A stretch of 64,000 nucleotides of DNA, from the NCBI RefSeq assembly GCF_031143425.1, contig NC_090440.1:1265777123-1265841122 (forward strand), in the 5' to 3' direction. Source of the DNA: Pleurodeles waltl. Taxonomy: Eukaryota > Chordata > Amphibia > Caudata > Salamandridae. The notes beneath the pieces were generated by a model, which was not told where the DNA came from, made no database searches, and saw only the letters and a list, made by a program, of their open reading frames with translations. A program made the position numbers and the translations under genes. Below are positions 25,640 to 35,950 of this stretch, one piece after another. Every line of letters begins with the position of its first letter. Position 1 is the first letter of the stretch.

Positions 25640-26316
25640 GGTTCCCTAATTCCTAGTTTCATTAACCTCCATCCTTTGTTCCACTAGTACAGTACCACTC
25701 TCTGTGAGGTGCAGTACACAAAGGCAGACTGACTTTGTCCATTGATTTCAGAGTAACAAAATAGCAAAAATATATGAAATGAGTAGAGGAGCAATATAAT
25801 TTGTAGGAAACAATATGTATGACAGTTAATTTGCTTTAGGGTAGAGGGAGAAATTTTCGGGCCCTGGAGACATCTCTTGCCATTGTTCCTGTATATGTTA
25901 AAAAGTTGGATAGATGACATTGTCAAACATGATAGCTGCCCATCAAACTCTTAACATGTTTTTGCAGTAGTAAAATAAAAAAAAATCAAAGCAAGATTTT
26001 GTTTTTAAAGAAGTAAAAACTAAAGACCCCCATACCATAGGAGATGTCTCCAATGATGCTGAGGCATCATTATTAATTTTTTACTGTACTTCATTGCCAT
26101 GTTTAATCTAGTGGTGATGAACAGCAAAAACAGCATATAACACCATCTACTTTAAATATGGTAGATGGTGTTATATGAAACTCTCCAGCAGCTAGCAATC
26201 CATCAGCCATTGGAGGAGCATGTCAGTAATTGAACTGTAGTAGGCTCCATTGCTGATGTTTAAAATCTGACTGCCTGTAAATCAGCTGGGCAGATCAATG
26301 GTTTGGCGGAGATATA
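25640..26316. other. No gene recognised
   Basis: AT-rich DNA. A short perfect hairpin 'acaccatctac/gtagatggtgt' lies at 26138-26175. Nothing else stands out. Confidence 0.35.
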
Positions 26317-26318
26317 TT

Positions 26319-26810
26319 GGGGCATATTTACGAAAAACATCATGCAGTGCAACTCAGCAAGTCAATGTGCTGCATAAATGTGGGAAGGGCAGGAATGTGC
26401 CCTATTTAACACCTTGCTGCCTAGAGCCAGCGCATGCACCTTTGCGCCATGATGGAAGGGTGTCTGCGTTGTAATCAGGATTGTTCTTGTACAGGAAGGG
26501 ACACCTTCCTGCACAAGAATAATCCTCAGCACACATATAAAGAGGAAGTAGCATGGAGAAATAAAGATATTTCTCCTAGTTACGCCTCACCTGGGGAGAC
26601 ATTTTGAAACATGCCCGGATACACCAGTAATAGTATACATGGGATTGCACTAAAATCCATAAGTAGATACATGGGAACACCCGTGCTCCACCTATGGAAT
26701 GCCTTCCCAAGGTAATGTAACACAATGCAGCGATTTGCGCTGTGTTGTGTTACTCTAGATTTACCAAGCCATGCAAGGTGGCCTTGCATGGCTTGATAAA
26801 TATAACTTAA
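26319..26810. mobile_element. Decayed MITE of the GGGGCATATTTA family
   Basis: Starts GGGGCATATTTACGA after ATT. The right end is a decayed 'gataaatataac' and cannot be set exactly. Internal 'acaggaagggacaccttcctg' is a short palindrome. Confidence 0.35.
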
Positions 26811-28211
26811 GAGTTGTATCGCCCATAAGTTGTGTGGCATAAGAGTGACACAATTCTTTCATTATTGTGCTCCTGAGTTTTAAAAAAAGCAACATCTAAT
26901 GACCCCCCAGAACCATAGTAGCTTTCACCAATGGAGTTGGGGGGTAAATATTAATTTTTTACTGTCCCTCATAGCCAAGTTTTACCAATCAAAGACAAAT
27001 GGGAAAAAACATGACAAAACACCATCCACTCTAAAGTGGCTATGTTGTTACATAAAACTCTCTGATGGCCTGTACTTGGTTGGGCTATCGAAGGAGACAG
27101 TGACAGAGCTTGAGCAGGCTCAGTCGCTGACATATATAAATTCTGCCTGCCTGTAAATCAGGCGGGCAAACGGAAAGTTTGGTGAAGAGGGTATTTTGTA
27201 ACAGCTGTGATGTAGTATCCTCTTCTCCAAACTTTAAATCAGGCCCTTCATGCCTTAAAAAATAACAAAATATCTGCAATTCTAAAATGGCCCCTACTCC
27301 AAATTCAGGCCATCCAACAGCAAACAAACAGAAGGAAAAATAAATAAAACTGAACATAAATAGTGGTTCATTTCTTCCCTCAAATAAAAAACATTTTGCA
27401 GGGTACTGCATTAAACTTAATGGTTTTTAGCAAAAAAAAGTAAAGTTTCCAAGCTTGTGGATGCATCAGGGATTGCAAACACGATAGTGATGATTCCTCT
27501 CGAAAATCTAAATACAAACTGAACAAGTGTTGTACAAAGCAGAGGAAGGCATAATCAGGACAGGAAGAGGAAGTTCCTACCTAATGTAGCGTAGCCACCC
27601 AGACTCAATGGCCTGAAATGTATGTTGACCACCCAGTTGCTGCTGACATTGGGTAAATGCTGCTCGTGTTAATACCAATAGAATGTTTCAATGCTTCTGT
27701 GCTTCTTGCCCTAGGATTTTTATCAAAAATGAAAATCTGGTTACACAATGTGGCATAGTAGCATAATCAGAGGCATTATACTTATATTTTGTTAAGTGAT
27801 ATTACCAATGTTGCACTAAATTACGCCAGTGTAATGAAATGTACACCCACCGCTACTTTAAACTTCCCCTCTCAAAGGAGGGAATGCTGGGAAGGCCTTT
27901 AAATCGTAACTCAGTGTGCTAACCAGAGTGGATGTGGTCATGTAGAGTATTCCTGGAAGGAGAATGGCAGTCTGGCCTCTGCATGGCACACTCACATTTT
28001 TTTCAACTAGTGGATTTCCGTAGCAGCTCAGAAGGACAATTCATCTTGGTTTATTGCTCTCTTTTGATCTGAAAAGAAGGCTGGGACACTGGTGCCCACA
28101 CAATCATTCTGACCACCTAGGACTTGCAGGCAGCAAGAGTTTTCAGGATCTCTGGAATGAGATGAATGATCAAAGGTGGGAATGTGACTCTCTCTTTCTA
28201 GTATGCATAGA
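26811..28211. other. No gene; lies just 5' of the 18S pseudogene
   Basis: No ORF with motifs. 26900-27190 resembles 26040-26290 in phrases such as 'catagccaagttta', 'cactttaaa...atggtg' and 'ctgcctgtaaatcag', suggesting a diverged direct repeat about 0.9 kb apart. If the rDNA fossil is a genomic fragment, the last part could be an external transcribed spacer, but I see no evidence for or against. Confidence 0.3.
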
Positions 28212-28548
28212 TATCTCATTTTTCCTACTAGTGGTATGGACTTGTTGCAAAGACTGAGCCATGCACATGTATATGCACATGGCTGGTAGAGTGAAACTGA
28301 AAATGACTCATGAAGCCACGTAAGGTCATCTGATCGCTTTAATGGTTACTTGGATAACTGATAATTCTAGAGGTGATACATGCTTCTGGATGCTGACCTA
28401 CTGTGCTGTGTATAGTTATCATACCAAGACCAGTATGGGCTCACCTGGCTGCTCTGATGACTCTAGACAACCTCAGGCCACTCAAACGTTCCTGTTACAG
28501 TAACAATACAATGCAGTTGTCTGTCCTATCAACTGTTTATGGTAGTTT
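28212..28548 (+). pseudogene. 18S rRNA pseudogene, 5' part
   Basis: It aligns by eye to the first ~310 nt of vertebrate 18S rRNA. The match to TACCTGGTTGATCCTGCCAG begins at 28212. Then follow the equivalents of CATATGCTTGTCTCAAAG, 'GTGAAACTG', 'GTTACTTGGATAACTG' (nearly exact), 'TAATTCTAGAG', 'ATACATGC', 'TGACTCTAGA', and 'CTATCAACT...GATGGTAG' at the end. Divergence is large, perhaps 25-35%, with many G/C positions now A/T as expected of an unconstrained, formerly CpG-rich gene. The match breaks exactly at the Harbinger boundary and resumes at 35951. Confidence 0.85.
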
Positions 28549-29415
28549 GGCCCTCATTACAACCCTGGCAGTTGGTGATAAAGTGGCAGTAATACCGGCA
28601 ACAGGCTGGCGGTAATTACTGCCAAATTATGACCACCATGGCGTTGAGAATTCCCATAGACAGTCACTTTACCACACTGACTGCCAGGGTGGAAACAACA
28701 GCCACCACAACGGGAGCCGCTTACAGCCAGGCAGAAGCCAATTTTCCGCCTACCATATTGTGAGACAGGAAACTGCCACCTTTTACGGGGCGTTACCAGC
28801 GACATCAAAAGCCTGGCGGAAACAGAACACCGAAGGCAAAGGACTCACCTTTGTAGACACAGGTATACAACCACGCCACCATGGACCCTGAACTCCAGAT
28901 CTTCCCAATGATATTCTACGTCCTGCTCCATCACGAACACCAACAACGGCAAAGACGACCACGGTGAGTACAGCTGCCTAGCACACAGGGGAGGGGGGAG
29001 GAAAGAGAGTGACACACACACGCAACACCCCCCCCCCCCGCATCCCCAACACCATACACACAACCAGAGGCAGTAAGAAAACAGATTTACCCCATACCCC
29101 TCAGGATTAATGCAAGGACTACAGGAATAGATGAAAGTGAGTGTAATAATATAAATACGGTTGAAAATCGAAAATTCAATCTAATGATATATACATATGT
29201 ACAGTTCAAGGGACACTGCCCAGTCCTCAATGTGCATGGTCGGCAGGGTCACATCACAATGTCCAAGGCCCGACTTGTCTCCTGCAGTAACACAGAGAGA
29301 ACACTGTAGGAATTTAGGCAAGTACCTCAGGGGGACGGGAACGGTGTGCACCTCAGCCGGCAGATGGAACAACACCACTGGTCCTGGAGGGGGAAACATG
29401 CCCATTGCTCTGTTC

Positions 29416-29760
29416 TGGGGAGTGCAAGGTCACAGACTCTCAAGTGGGTGACTTGCCCACTGGCTCTGGAGGGGGCAACATGCCATGTTCTTGGTCCTGT
29501 GGAGTGCAAGGCCACAGTCTCTCAAGTGGGTGACTTGTCCACATGCTCTGGAGGGGGCAACATGCCCTGTGCTTGGTCCTGGGGAGTACAAGGCCACAGC
29601 CTCTCAAGTGGGTGACTTGCCCACTGGCTCTGGAGAGGGCATAGTGCCCTGTGCTCTTGTTCCTTGGGGAGGATGGGGTGAGTGGGTGCCATAGCCACTG
29701 GTTCTGGAGCGGGCATCGTGCCCTGTGATTCATATCCTGGGAAGTGCAAGGTCACAGTCT
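29416..29760. repeat. ~81-bp tandem repeat, about 5 units
   Basis: Units start near 29416, 29498, 29579, 29660 and 29738, and share 'tggggagtgcaaggccacag', 'ctcaagtgggtgacttgccca' and 'ctctggagggggca'. The fourth unit is internally altered. The related Harbinger arm at 54.2-54.6 kb holds a homologous but 64-bp array, so the array has changed its unit length between copies. Non-coding. Confidence 0.7.
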
Positions 29761-29904
29761 CTCAGCTGGGTGTCATTCCCACAGGATTTACAGGGGGCAG
29801 GCCACACAACAACCCAGAGAGGCAGGACTACAGACTGTCCACCTGCGGTGATGGCTGCTCAGTGGTGGTGCTGCTGATGCTGCTGGTGGTGGTGGGGGGA
29901 AGCG

Positions 29905-31600
29905 CTAGCACATCTCCTGCAGCCTCGGATGGTTGCCCACTGGTGGTGGTGCTGCTGTTGGTGGGGGGGAAGCTCCAGCCCATCTCCTGCAGCCTTGGAT
30001 GGCTGCACAACCATGGTTGGTGGTGGGGGCTACGACTGAGTCCCTGCACGAGGCCCCTTGTCCTTCCTGCCTGCTGGTGCAGGCCCCTTGCCCTTCCTGG
30101 CAGCAGCCTGGGATGGCTCCTTGCTCTTCTTGGCAGCAGCTGGGGATGGCTCCTTGCAATTCTTGGCAGCAGCTGGGGATGGCTCCTTGCAATTCTTGGC
30201 AGCAGCTGGGGATGGCTCCTTGCACTTCTTGGCAGCAGATGGGGATGGCTCCTTGCCCTTCAGGGCAGCACTTGGGGCAGGCTCCTTGCCCTTCCTGGCA
30301 GCAGCTGGGGCAGGCTCCTTGGTCTTCCGGGCAGCACTTGGGGCAGGCACCCTTTCCTTGAGGCAGCCTGGTGCCCTGGATCCTTTCCAACCACCAGTGG
30401 GTGTGGAGACTACTGGGCCCGTGGACTGTGTGACTGAGGTGCTTGCCTGGGTTTTTGCCACCCTGGCCAGATGTGATGTGTTGCACTTGGGCTGCCAGCC
30501 CCTGGATGGCATTCACAATGGTTGACTGCCCTACAGAGATGGATCGCAGGAGGTCAATAGCCTCCTCTCTCAGGGCAGTAGGGCTCACTGAGACAGGGCC
30601 TGAGGTGCCTGGGGCAAAGGAGATGCCCACCCTCCTGGGTGAGCAGGCAGGAGCAACTCAATGAGGGGCTGCTGGGAGGGCAGTACTGGTACGGGGGTGG
30701 CAGATGTACCTGTAGCTGGGATGGGGTCACAGAAGTGTCCGCCACCACCAGGGAGCTTCCCTCGGGGGAGGTATCTGTGTCCGAACTGTCCCCTCCTGTC
30801 TCCGGCGTGGTTCTCCACTCGCCCTCCGTCCCACTGGGGCCCTCAGTGTCGGACGACTCTGCCTCCTGGGTCCTGTGGGATGCAGCTCCCTCCGTCGCCG
30901 GTGCCTCTGCTCCTCCGCCAGATGATGCTAATGCACATATAGACAGGGTGACAAAACAAAAAGGGGGGGAAGAGACAAAGGATACAATGGCCAATGTCTG
31001 CACCAACACCACTGTTGGAGTACACACCACCCTCACACGCAGGGAACAGCCATTCCCACTATACAATGCACTACCAGTATTAATGCTGGCCACCAGGGCA
31101 CAGGTAGGGGCGCATACCGCCAACTGCAGCACACCTGGGACCCACACAGCCCTGCCCAGTAGAGGATGTCTACAAGCTAGGTAGCAGGAATGTCACTTCA
31201 GAACCCTGTCCAACATGGGACCTACTATGCAATGTCAGGCCTGGCCTAGGGTCACCCACTGACACACATCACTCACACGGGTACCCCTATACCATAAGTA
31301 AGTTGTAATGATGGGCAATATATGCACCCCCTTGTGGCTGCTGTGATGCTCTCAAGTGCCCATCCAGCTCCAGATAGCCCACCACCAGTATGCAGGCCAG
31401 TTAGACAGACACCCCTTCCTAATTGGGAGGCCATCCACAGCTGGGCCTCCGCCATCTTCCGTGCCCAGCATCTCACGTCCTCCCACCGTTTCCGACAGTG
31501 GGTGCTCTACCTGCCGTAGACCCCCAGGGTCCACACGTCCTTGGCGATGGCAAGCAATATACCCTCTTTTTGATGGGCGCTGACCTGCAGAGAAATACAC
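29905..31600 (-). pseudogene. Harbinger accessory gene B (second Myb/SANT-like protein), broken
   Basis: The upstream exon, about 31590-31330 on minus, encodes a SANT-like block ('VSAHQK', 'THCRKRWEDVRCWARKMAEAQL') with an in-frame TAG before 'STHCRKRW'. Exon 2 begins at 30927, after a GCATTAG acceptor, with an S/T/E/G-rich acidic stretch. It changes frame near 30.65 kb into 'GISFAPGTSGP' and the conserved 'EEAIDLLRSISVGQSTIVNAIQG' helix. It changes frame again into a lysine-rich C-terminus of about nine 11-residue repeats of the type KEPSPAAAKxxK (30089-30345). The same protein plan recurs at 55.0-56.8 kb and 60.9-63.6 kb. The R/K-rich SANT block implies DNA binding. The role in transposition is unknown. 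The gene lies inside the transposase intron on the opposite strand. Confidence 0.65.
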
Positions 31601-33699
31601 ACAGAGAAAGGTATAAGTCAGACCGTCCTTCCTGTTACACTCATGGCGCACCATACCCCTTCACAACGCCATTTGCACACACAGGGCCCAGCACACAAGC
31701 TGCCCGTCACCCAGGGGCCGTCCACCAACCCCCCTACACGAGGCCTTCACACACACCACTCCATGCAATGATGCCCCATGCATCCTGCACACAGTGTACT
31801 CACCTTTGGTCTGGAGGCCCATGCAGCAGTCAGTACTGGGGTAGGACCCCATCCACCAGTCTCTCCAACTTCGCCGAGGTAGGTTCCAGCCACAGGTCAC
31901 AGCAGCACATGCAGTGTAGGTCCTCTCCTGTTGAAGGTCAGGTAGCAAGTGAGTGATCTGATAGGAAATGGCAGTCACGTCCGCGGCGGTGCATACCGTC
32001 ACCACTGGCATACATCACCATTGGCCACTGTACCCCATAGGGGCCAATATTAACCAATGAGGCGTTGCACGGTGGTTCCCGACCACCTCACGCAATGGTG
32101 CACAACGTCAGCGGAATTACCTGACTTCCACCTGTCTCTCCACACAGGACAGGCGGACGCTGTTTCAGAGGGGGGGCAGGCCCTGGATTATAACTGCGTC
32201 ACTGTTCACAATTGGACATACAGGGCAAATCCCACTAACACATTAAAAATGAACATCATGCATTGTACTGTTGTGGCTACAATGTACAGTTTGTGACCGG
32301 CTCCTCACTCTTTTACCCCATAGATTGCTACCGCTGTGGAGGAATAGGACATGGAGACATACCCCTGTGTACAGACCCCTGGTGGACTTTGGCAACAATG
32401 GAGGACAGGCACATTATCCTCACCTATAGACTTGGCAGGGCCACAATCACAGAACTGTGTGCCCAGTTGGAGCCTGACCTAATATCTGCTATCCGTTACC
32501 CCACTGGGATCCCCTCTCTTGTGCAAGTCCTATCAGTGCTCCATTTCTTGGCAAGTTGTTCTTTCCAAGTGACAGTGGGCTTGGCAGCAGGAATGTCACA
32601 GCCAATGTTCTTAATAGTGCTGACCAGAGTGTTGTCTGTCCCTATTAAACACATGTGCAGCTACATTGTTTTCCCCCAGGTGGAAGATTTGGCCAGAGTG
32701 AAAGCTGACTTCTATGCAATGGGACATATCATTGGGGCAATTGATGGTACAAATATTGCATTTGTCCCCCCTGGGGTTCAGAAATTGAAAGAGTTTTTCA
32801 CTCCATGAATGTACAGATGGTGTTCCTGCGAACCAGTACATCTCCTATGTCAATGCTAAGTATCCTGGGTCAGTGCATGATGCCTTTGTCCTGAGGAATA
32901 GCAGCATCCCAAATGTGATGGGCCAACTACAGAGGCAGACGGTGTGGCTAATATGTGAGACCTGGTCCCCACCCAGTATATGTTGGTGTATTGGTATGGT
33001 GTGGGCCATATGGGATAGTGTGTGGCTAAATGTTGTCCTTCAATATTTCCAGGTGACCTATCATAGCTGTGAGGAATCCCAGGACAAGGGCAGAAGAACG
33101 TTACAATGAAGTACATGGGTGAACCAGAAGGATAATAGAAAGGACCTTCGGCCTCCGGAAGGCCAGGTTTCAGTGCCTCCATCTAACAGGTGGATCCCTG
33201 TGCTACTCACCCAAGAAGGTCTGCCAGATAATCGTGTCATGCTGCATGTTGCACAAACTTGCTAGAGACGCCATGTGCCTTTTCCGCAGGAGGAGGAGGC
33301 TGGACATGGCCGTGTGGCAGTAGTGGACCCTGTGAACAGTGAGGATGAGGAGGCAGAGGATGAGGATGAGGACAACAGAACTGCAGTGATTTGACAATAC
33401 TTCCAGTGACACACAGGTAAGACAGTGTTACTTCATATTTCATTGTCATTTTTGGGATTATCTTTGTCACTGGCATGCTGTTATTTCCTACTTCTATGCC
33501 CACTCACTGCACCCTTTGGCAACTCATTTTGCAGATGTTGGTGCCCCACTATCGCTCCTGCTGGGATCATTGCAGCTAACTACAGGTCTTTCCTATGTGA
33601 ACATTACTGTATAGTTGAATTGCAATGTTTGAACCTGGTTAAATGAATAAATACTTAAATAATTTGACATACTCCATACTTGTATTTATTCAAAGGGTA

Positions 33700-35437
33700 T
33701 TTATTGAAGTTCTAAGAAGAAGTGGAGCAAGTGCATTGGGATGGGGTGATGATGGAGGAAAGTCCAGGGTATGGTTCCAGTCTATTTGTAGGACAGATGC
33801 ATTGTCCAAGGGGACGTAGGAAGGAGAGCAATGGCAGTTCAATGTGGACAGGGTGACTGAGTGGGACGAAAGGGTGACAATCAGGAGAGTCTCATTTCCT
33901 GGTGGCGGTCTTGGCAATAGTCTCTGGCTTCTGCCTGGATCGCAGGGAATGTTTGCGGGGTGGTTCACCTTCCGCTGGGTGATGGGTGCTGGTGGCCTAT
34001 AGGTCCTGTGGTGGGGCCTCCTGTCCACTAGCAGCAGCGGGGTGGAAGACAGTTCAGATGTCTGGCTAGTGGCACGGGCCCGCTGGCATGAGACTGCCTT
34101 CCTCAAGATGTTGGCCATGTCTGCCAGCACCCGTGCTATGGAGACCAAGAGGGTGTTAATGGCCTGCAAGTCCTCCCTGATCCCCTGGTACTGTCCCTCC
34201 TGCAGCTGTCTGTTTTCCTGTACGTTGGCCAGGATCTGGCCCAGCATATCCTGGGAATGTTGGTGTGCTCCCAGGATCTTGGTGAGTGCCTCCTGGAGAG
34301 TCGGTTCCCTGGGCCTGTCCTCCCCCTGTCGCACAGCAGTCTTCCTAGTGTCCCTGTTGTCTTGTGCCTCTGTCCCCTGAACCGTGTGCCCACTGCCACT
34401 GATCCCAGGTCCCTGATTGTCTTGTGGGCGAGGTGTGCCCTGGGTCCCCTGTAGTGGTGGACACACTGCTGATTGACATGTCCTGGGGACAGAGGTATGG
34501 GTACGCTGGGTGGGTGCTGTGGTGGTGTTTCCTGATGGGGAGGCTCTGTGGTGGTATGTTACTGTGCCTGGGTAACCGACTGTCTAGAGGTCCCTGATGG
34601 GCCAGGTTGGTCATCCAGATCCAGGCGACCAGAGTCGCTGTCATCACTGTGGGCCTCTTCTGTGGGGGGACTGGATAGTGCTGGCACCTCTTCTCCACTG
34701 ACATTGGCTGGGGTACCTGTGGGGATATAAATGCAGTGTTATTGTTTCTGTGTGTGACATATTGTACATCAGTGGGTTGCCCACTTTGGTAGTAATCTCC
34801 CTGGCAGCTTTCACTTGTGTACTTTGGTGTATGGTGGGATGTATAGTTCTCTCTAGTGTGCATGCTTTAGTGATAGGTGTCCATGCAGGGCTGTGAGTGG
34901 TGTCAATGCATTGGTGGTGCATGCAGGGCTTGGCATTGGGATGGGTGATATGTGATGATGCGGTGTGTGGGAGGTGGTGGAGTGATAGGAGTAAGGGTGA
35001 GGGTGGGGGTATGTGATGGCATGCAGGTAGGGGGTGATAGTAATAAAGAGTTGACTTACCACAGTCCAGTCCTCCTGCTACTCCTGCCAGGCCCTCAGGA
35101 TGCATGATTGCCAAGACTTGCTCCTCTCATGTTGTTAGTTGTGGGGGAGGAGGTGGGGGTCCACCGCCAGTACTCTGTACAGCGAGTTGTTGTCTTGCTG
35201 CAATGGAAAGTACCTTCCCACGTAGGCCATTTCACCTCTTCCTGATGTCGTCCCTTGTTCTGGGGTGCTGTCCCACGGCGTTGACCGTGTCCACGATCCT
35301 CTGCCATAGCTCCATCTTCCTAGCAATGGATATCTGCTGTACCTGTGCTCCAAATAGCTGTGGCTCTACCCTGATGATTTTCTCCCTATGACCCTTAGCT
35401 CCTCCTCTAAAAGTCTGGGGTGTCTTTGTGGTGCCAT
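33700..35437 (-). pseudogene. Harbinger Myb/SANT gene A (Naif1-like DNA-binding protein), broken
   Basis: ATG is at 35437 (minus). The N-terminus, 'RLLEEELRVI' followed by a frameshift and 'EKIIRVEPQLFG', then 'IARKMELWQRIVDTVNAVGQ' and 'RTRDDIRKR', is a Myb/SANT-like domain of the NAIF1/Harbinger type. TGA replaces the Trp codon after 'DDIRKR'. A donor lies near 35055 and an acceptor near 34717. Exon 2 encodes an acidic S/D/P-rich linker and then a predicted coiled-coil ('ANVQENRQLQEG', 'IREDLQAINTLLVSIARVLADM') before a basic tail. Known function in the family: it binds the terminal repeats and brings the nuclease into the nucleus. The transcript would run antisense to and converge with the transposase. 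AATAAA signals for each gene lie within 70 bp of one another (33646-33710). Confidence 0.7.
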
Positions 35438-35950
35438 TAGTGTTTTGTGGGTGAGGGTGTATAGGGTGATGTGTTGGGGTGTGTGATGTAAGGTGCGTGG
35501 GTGGTGTATAGATGATGGTGGTGTGTGCTCTGGTCTTGTCTGTGGGCGTGGTGTCTGTCTTGTGCCAATGGTTTGTCGTCTTAAAGGGTTGTGGGTACTG
35601 TGGGTGTGTGTTTTATAGTGTGTGGGTGTGGTGTGTGTAGTTTGAATTGTCCAATGTGGTGATGTTTTGATTATGTACTGCCAATGGTTTACTGCCATTA
35701 AATGTCTGCATGGTGATTCGTGGGTCATAATACGATGGGCACTGTTCTGTTGGCGTAATGGTGTAGGTTTTGATACTGTAAGTTTATCACTGACCTTTGG
35801 TGTGGCGAAATTGCATATGTGGCTGAATAGTGACGGATTGGTGTGTGTGTGTCATAATATGGTGAATGGTTATCCGCCGCCGCCGCGGTATGTTGGCGCT
35901 AGACAACGTGGAGGTAAGTGGGATTTACCACCAATGTCATAATGAGGGCC

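Larger units (their letters stand above)
28881..33394 (+). pseudogene. Harbinger transposase (HARBI1-type DDE nuclease), broken
   Basis: Exon 1 (28881-28963) starts with ATG, encodes a short Q/R-rich N-terminus and ends at a GTGAGT donor. Exon 2 begins after the CCCATAG acceptor near 32322. It shows the helical segment 'YRLGRATITELCAQLEP', then 'VLHFLASCSFQVTVG' and 'SQPMF', then 'GAIDGTN' with the first catalytic Asp (codon 32742-32744). 'HSMNVQMV', 'YPGSVHDAF' and 'VRNPRTRAEERYN' follow, then 'IIERTFGLRKARFQCL' with the catalytic Glu (33138-33140) and 'CCMLHKLARDA'. An acidic E/D-rich tail ends at TGA 33394. Frameshifts at about 32805 and several later points, an in-frame TGA just before the 'IIERTFG' block, and loss of the second-Asp region show that it is inactive. 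The 3.36-kb intron contains an opposite-strand gene. Confidence 0.8.
28549..35950. mobile_element. PIF/Harbinger transposon with three gene remnants
   Basis: Terminal inverted repeats: the left end GGCCCTCATTACAACCCTGG and the complement of the right end GGCCCTCATTATGACATTGG. The flanks are TTT (28546-28548) and TTT (35951-35953). The host 18S sequence is continuous across the element once one TTT is removed, which proves the insertion and its 3-bp duplication. Contents: transposase exon 1 and exon 2 on plus (28881-33394), a Myb/SANT gene on minus at the right end, a second Myb/SANT gene on minus within the transposase intron, and an ~81-bp tandem array near the left end. Classical Harbinger elements carry two genes, a DDE nuclease and a Myb/SANT protein. 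This one carries a third. Confidence 0.85.

Noticed and set aside
29905..30630. Cysteine-rich reading frame ('GACPKCCPE' repeats) as the true gene B tail
   Set aside because: The alternative frame gives a lysine-rich 'KEPSPAAAK' repeat in keeping with the basic tails of the other copies; the Cys frame is probably a shifted reading.
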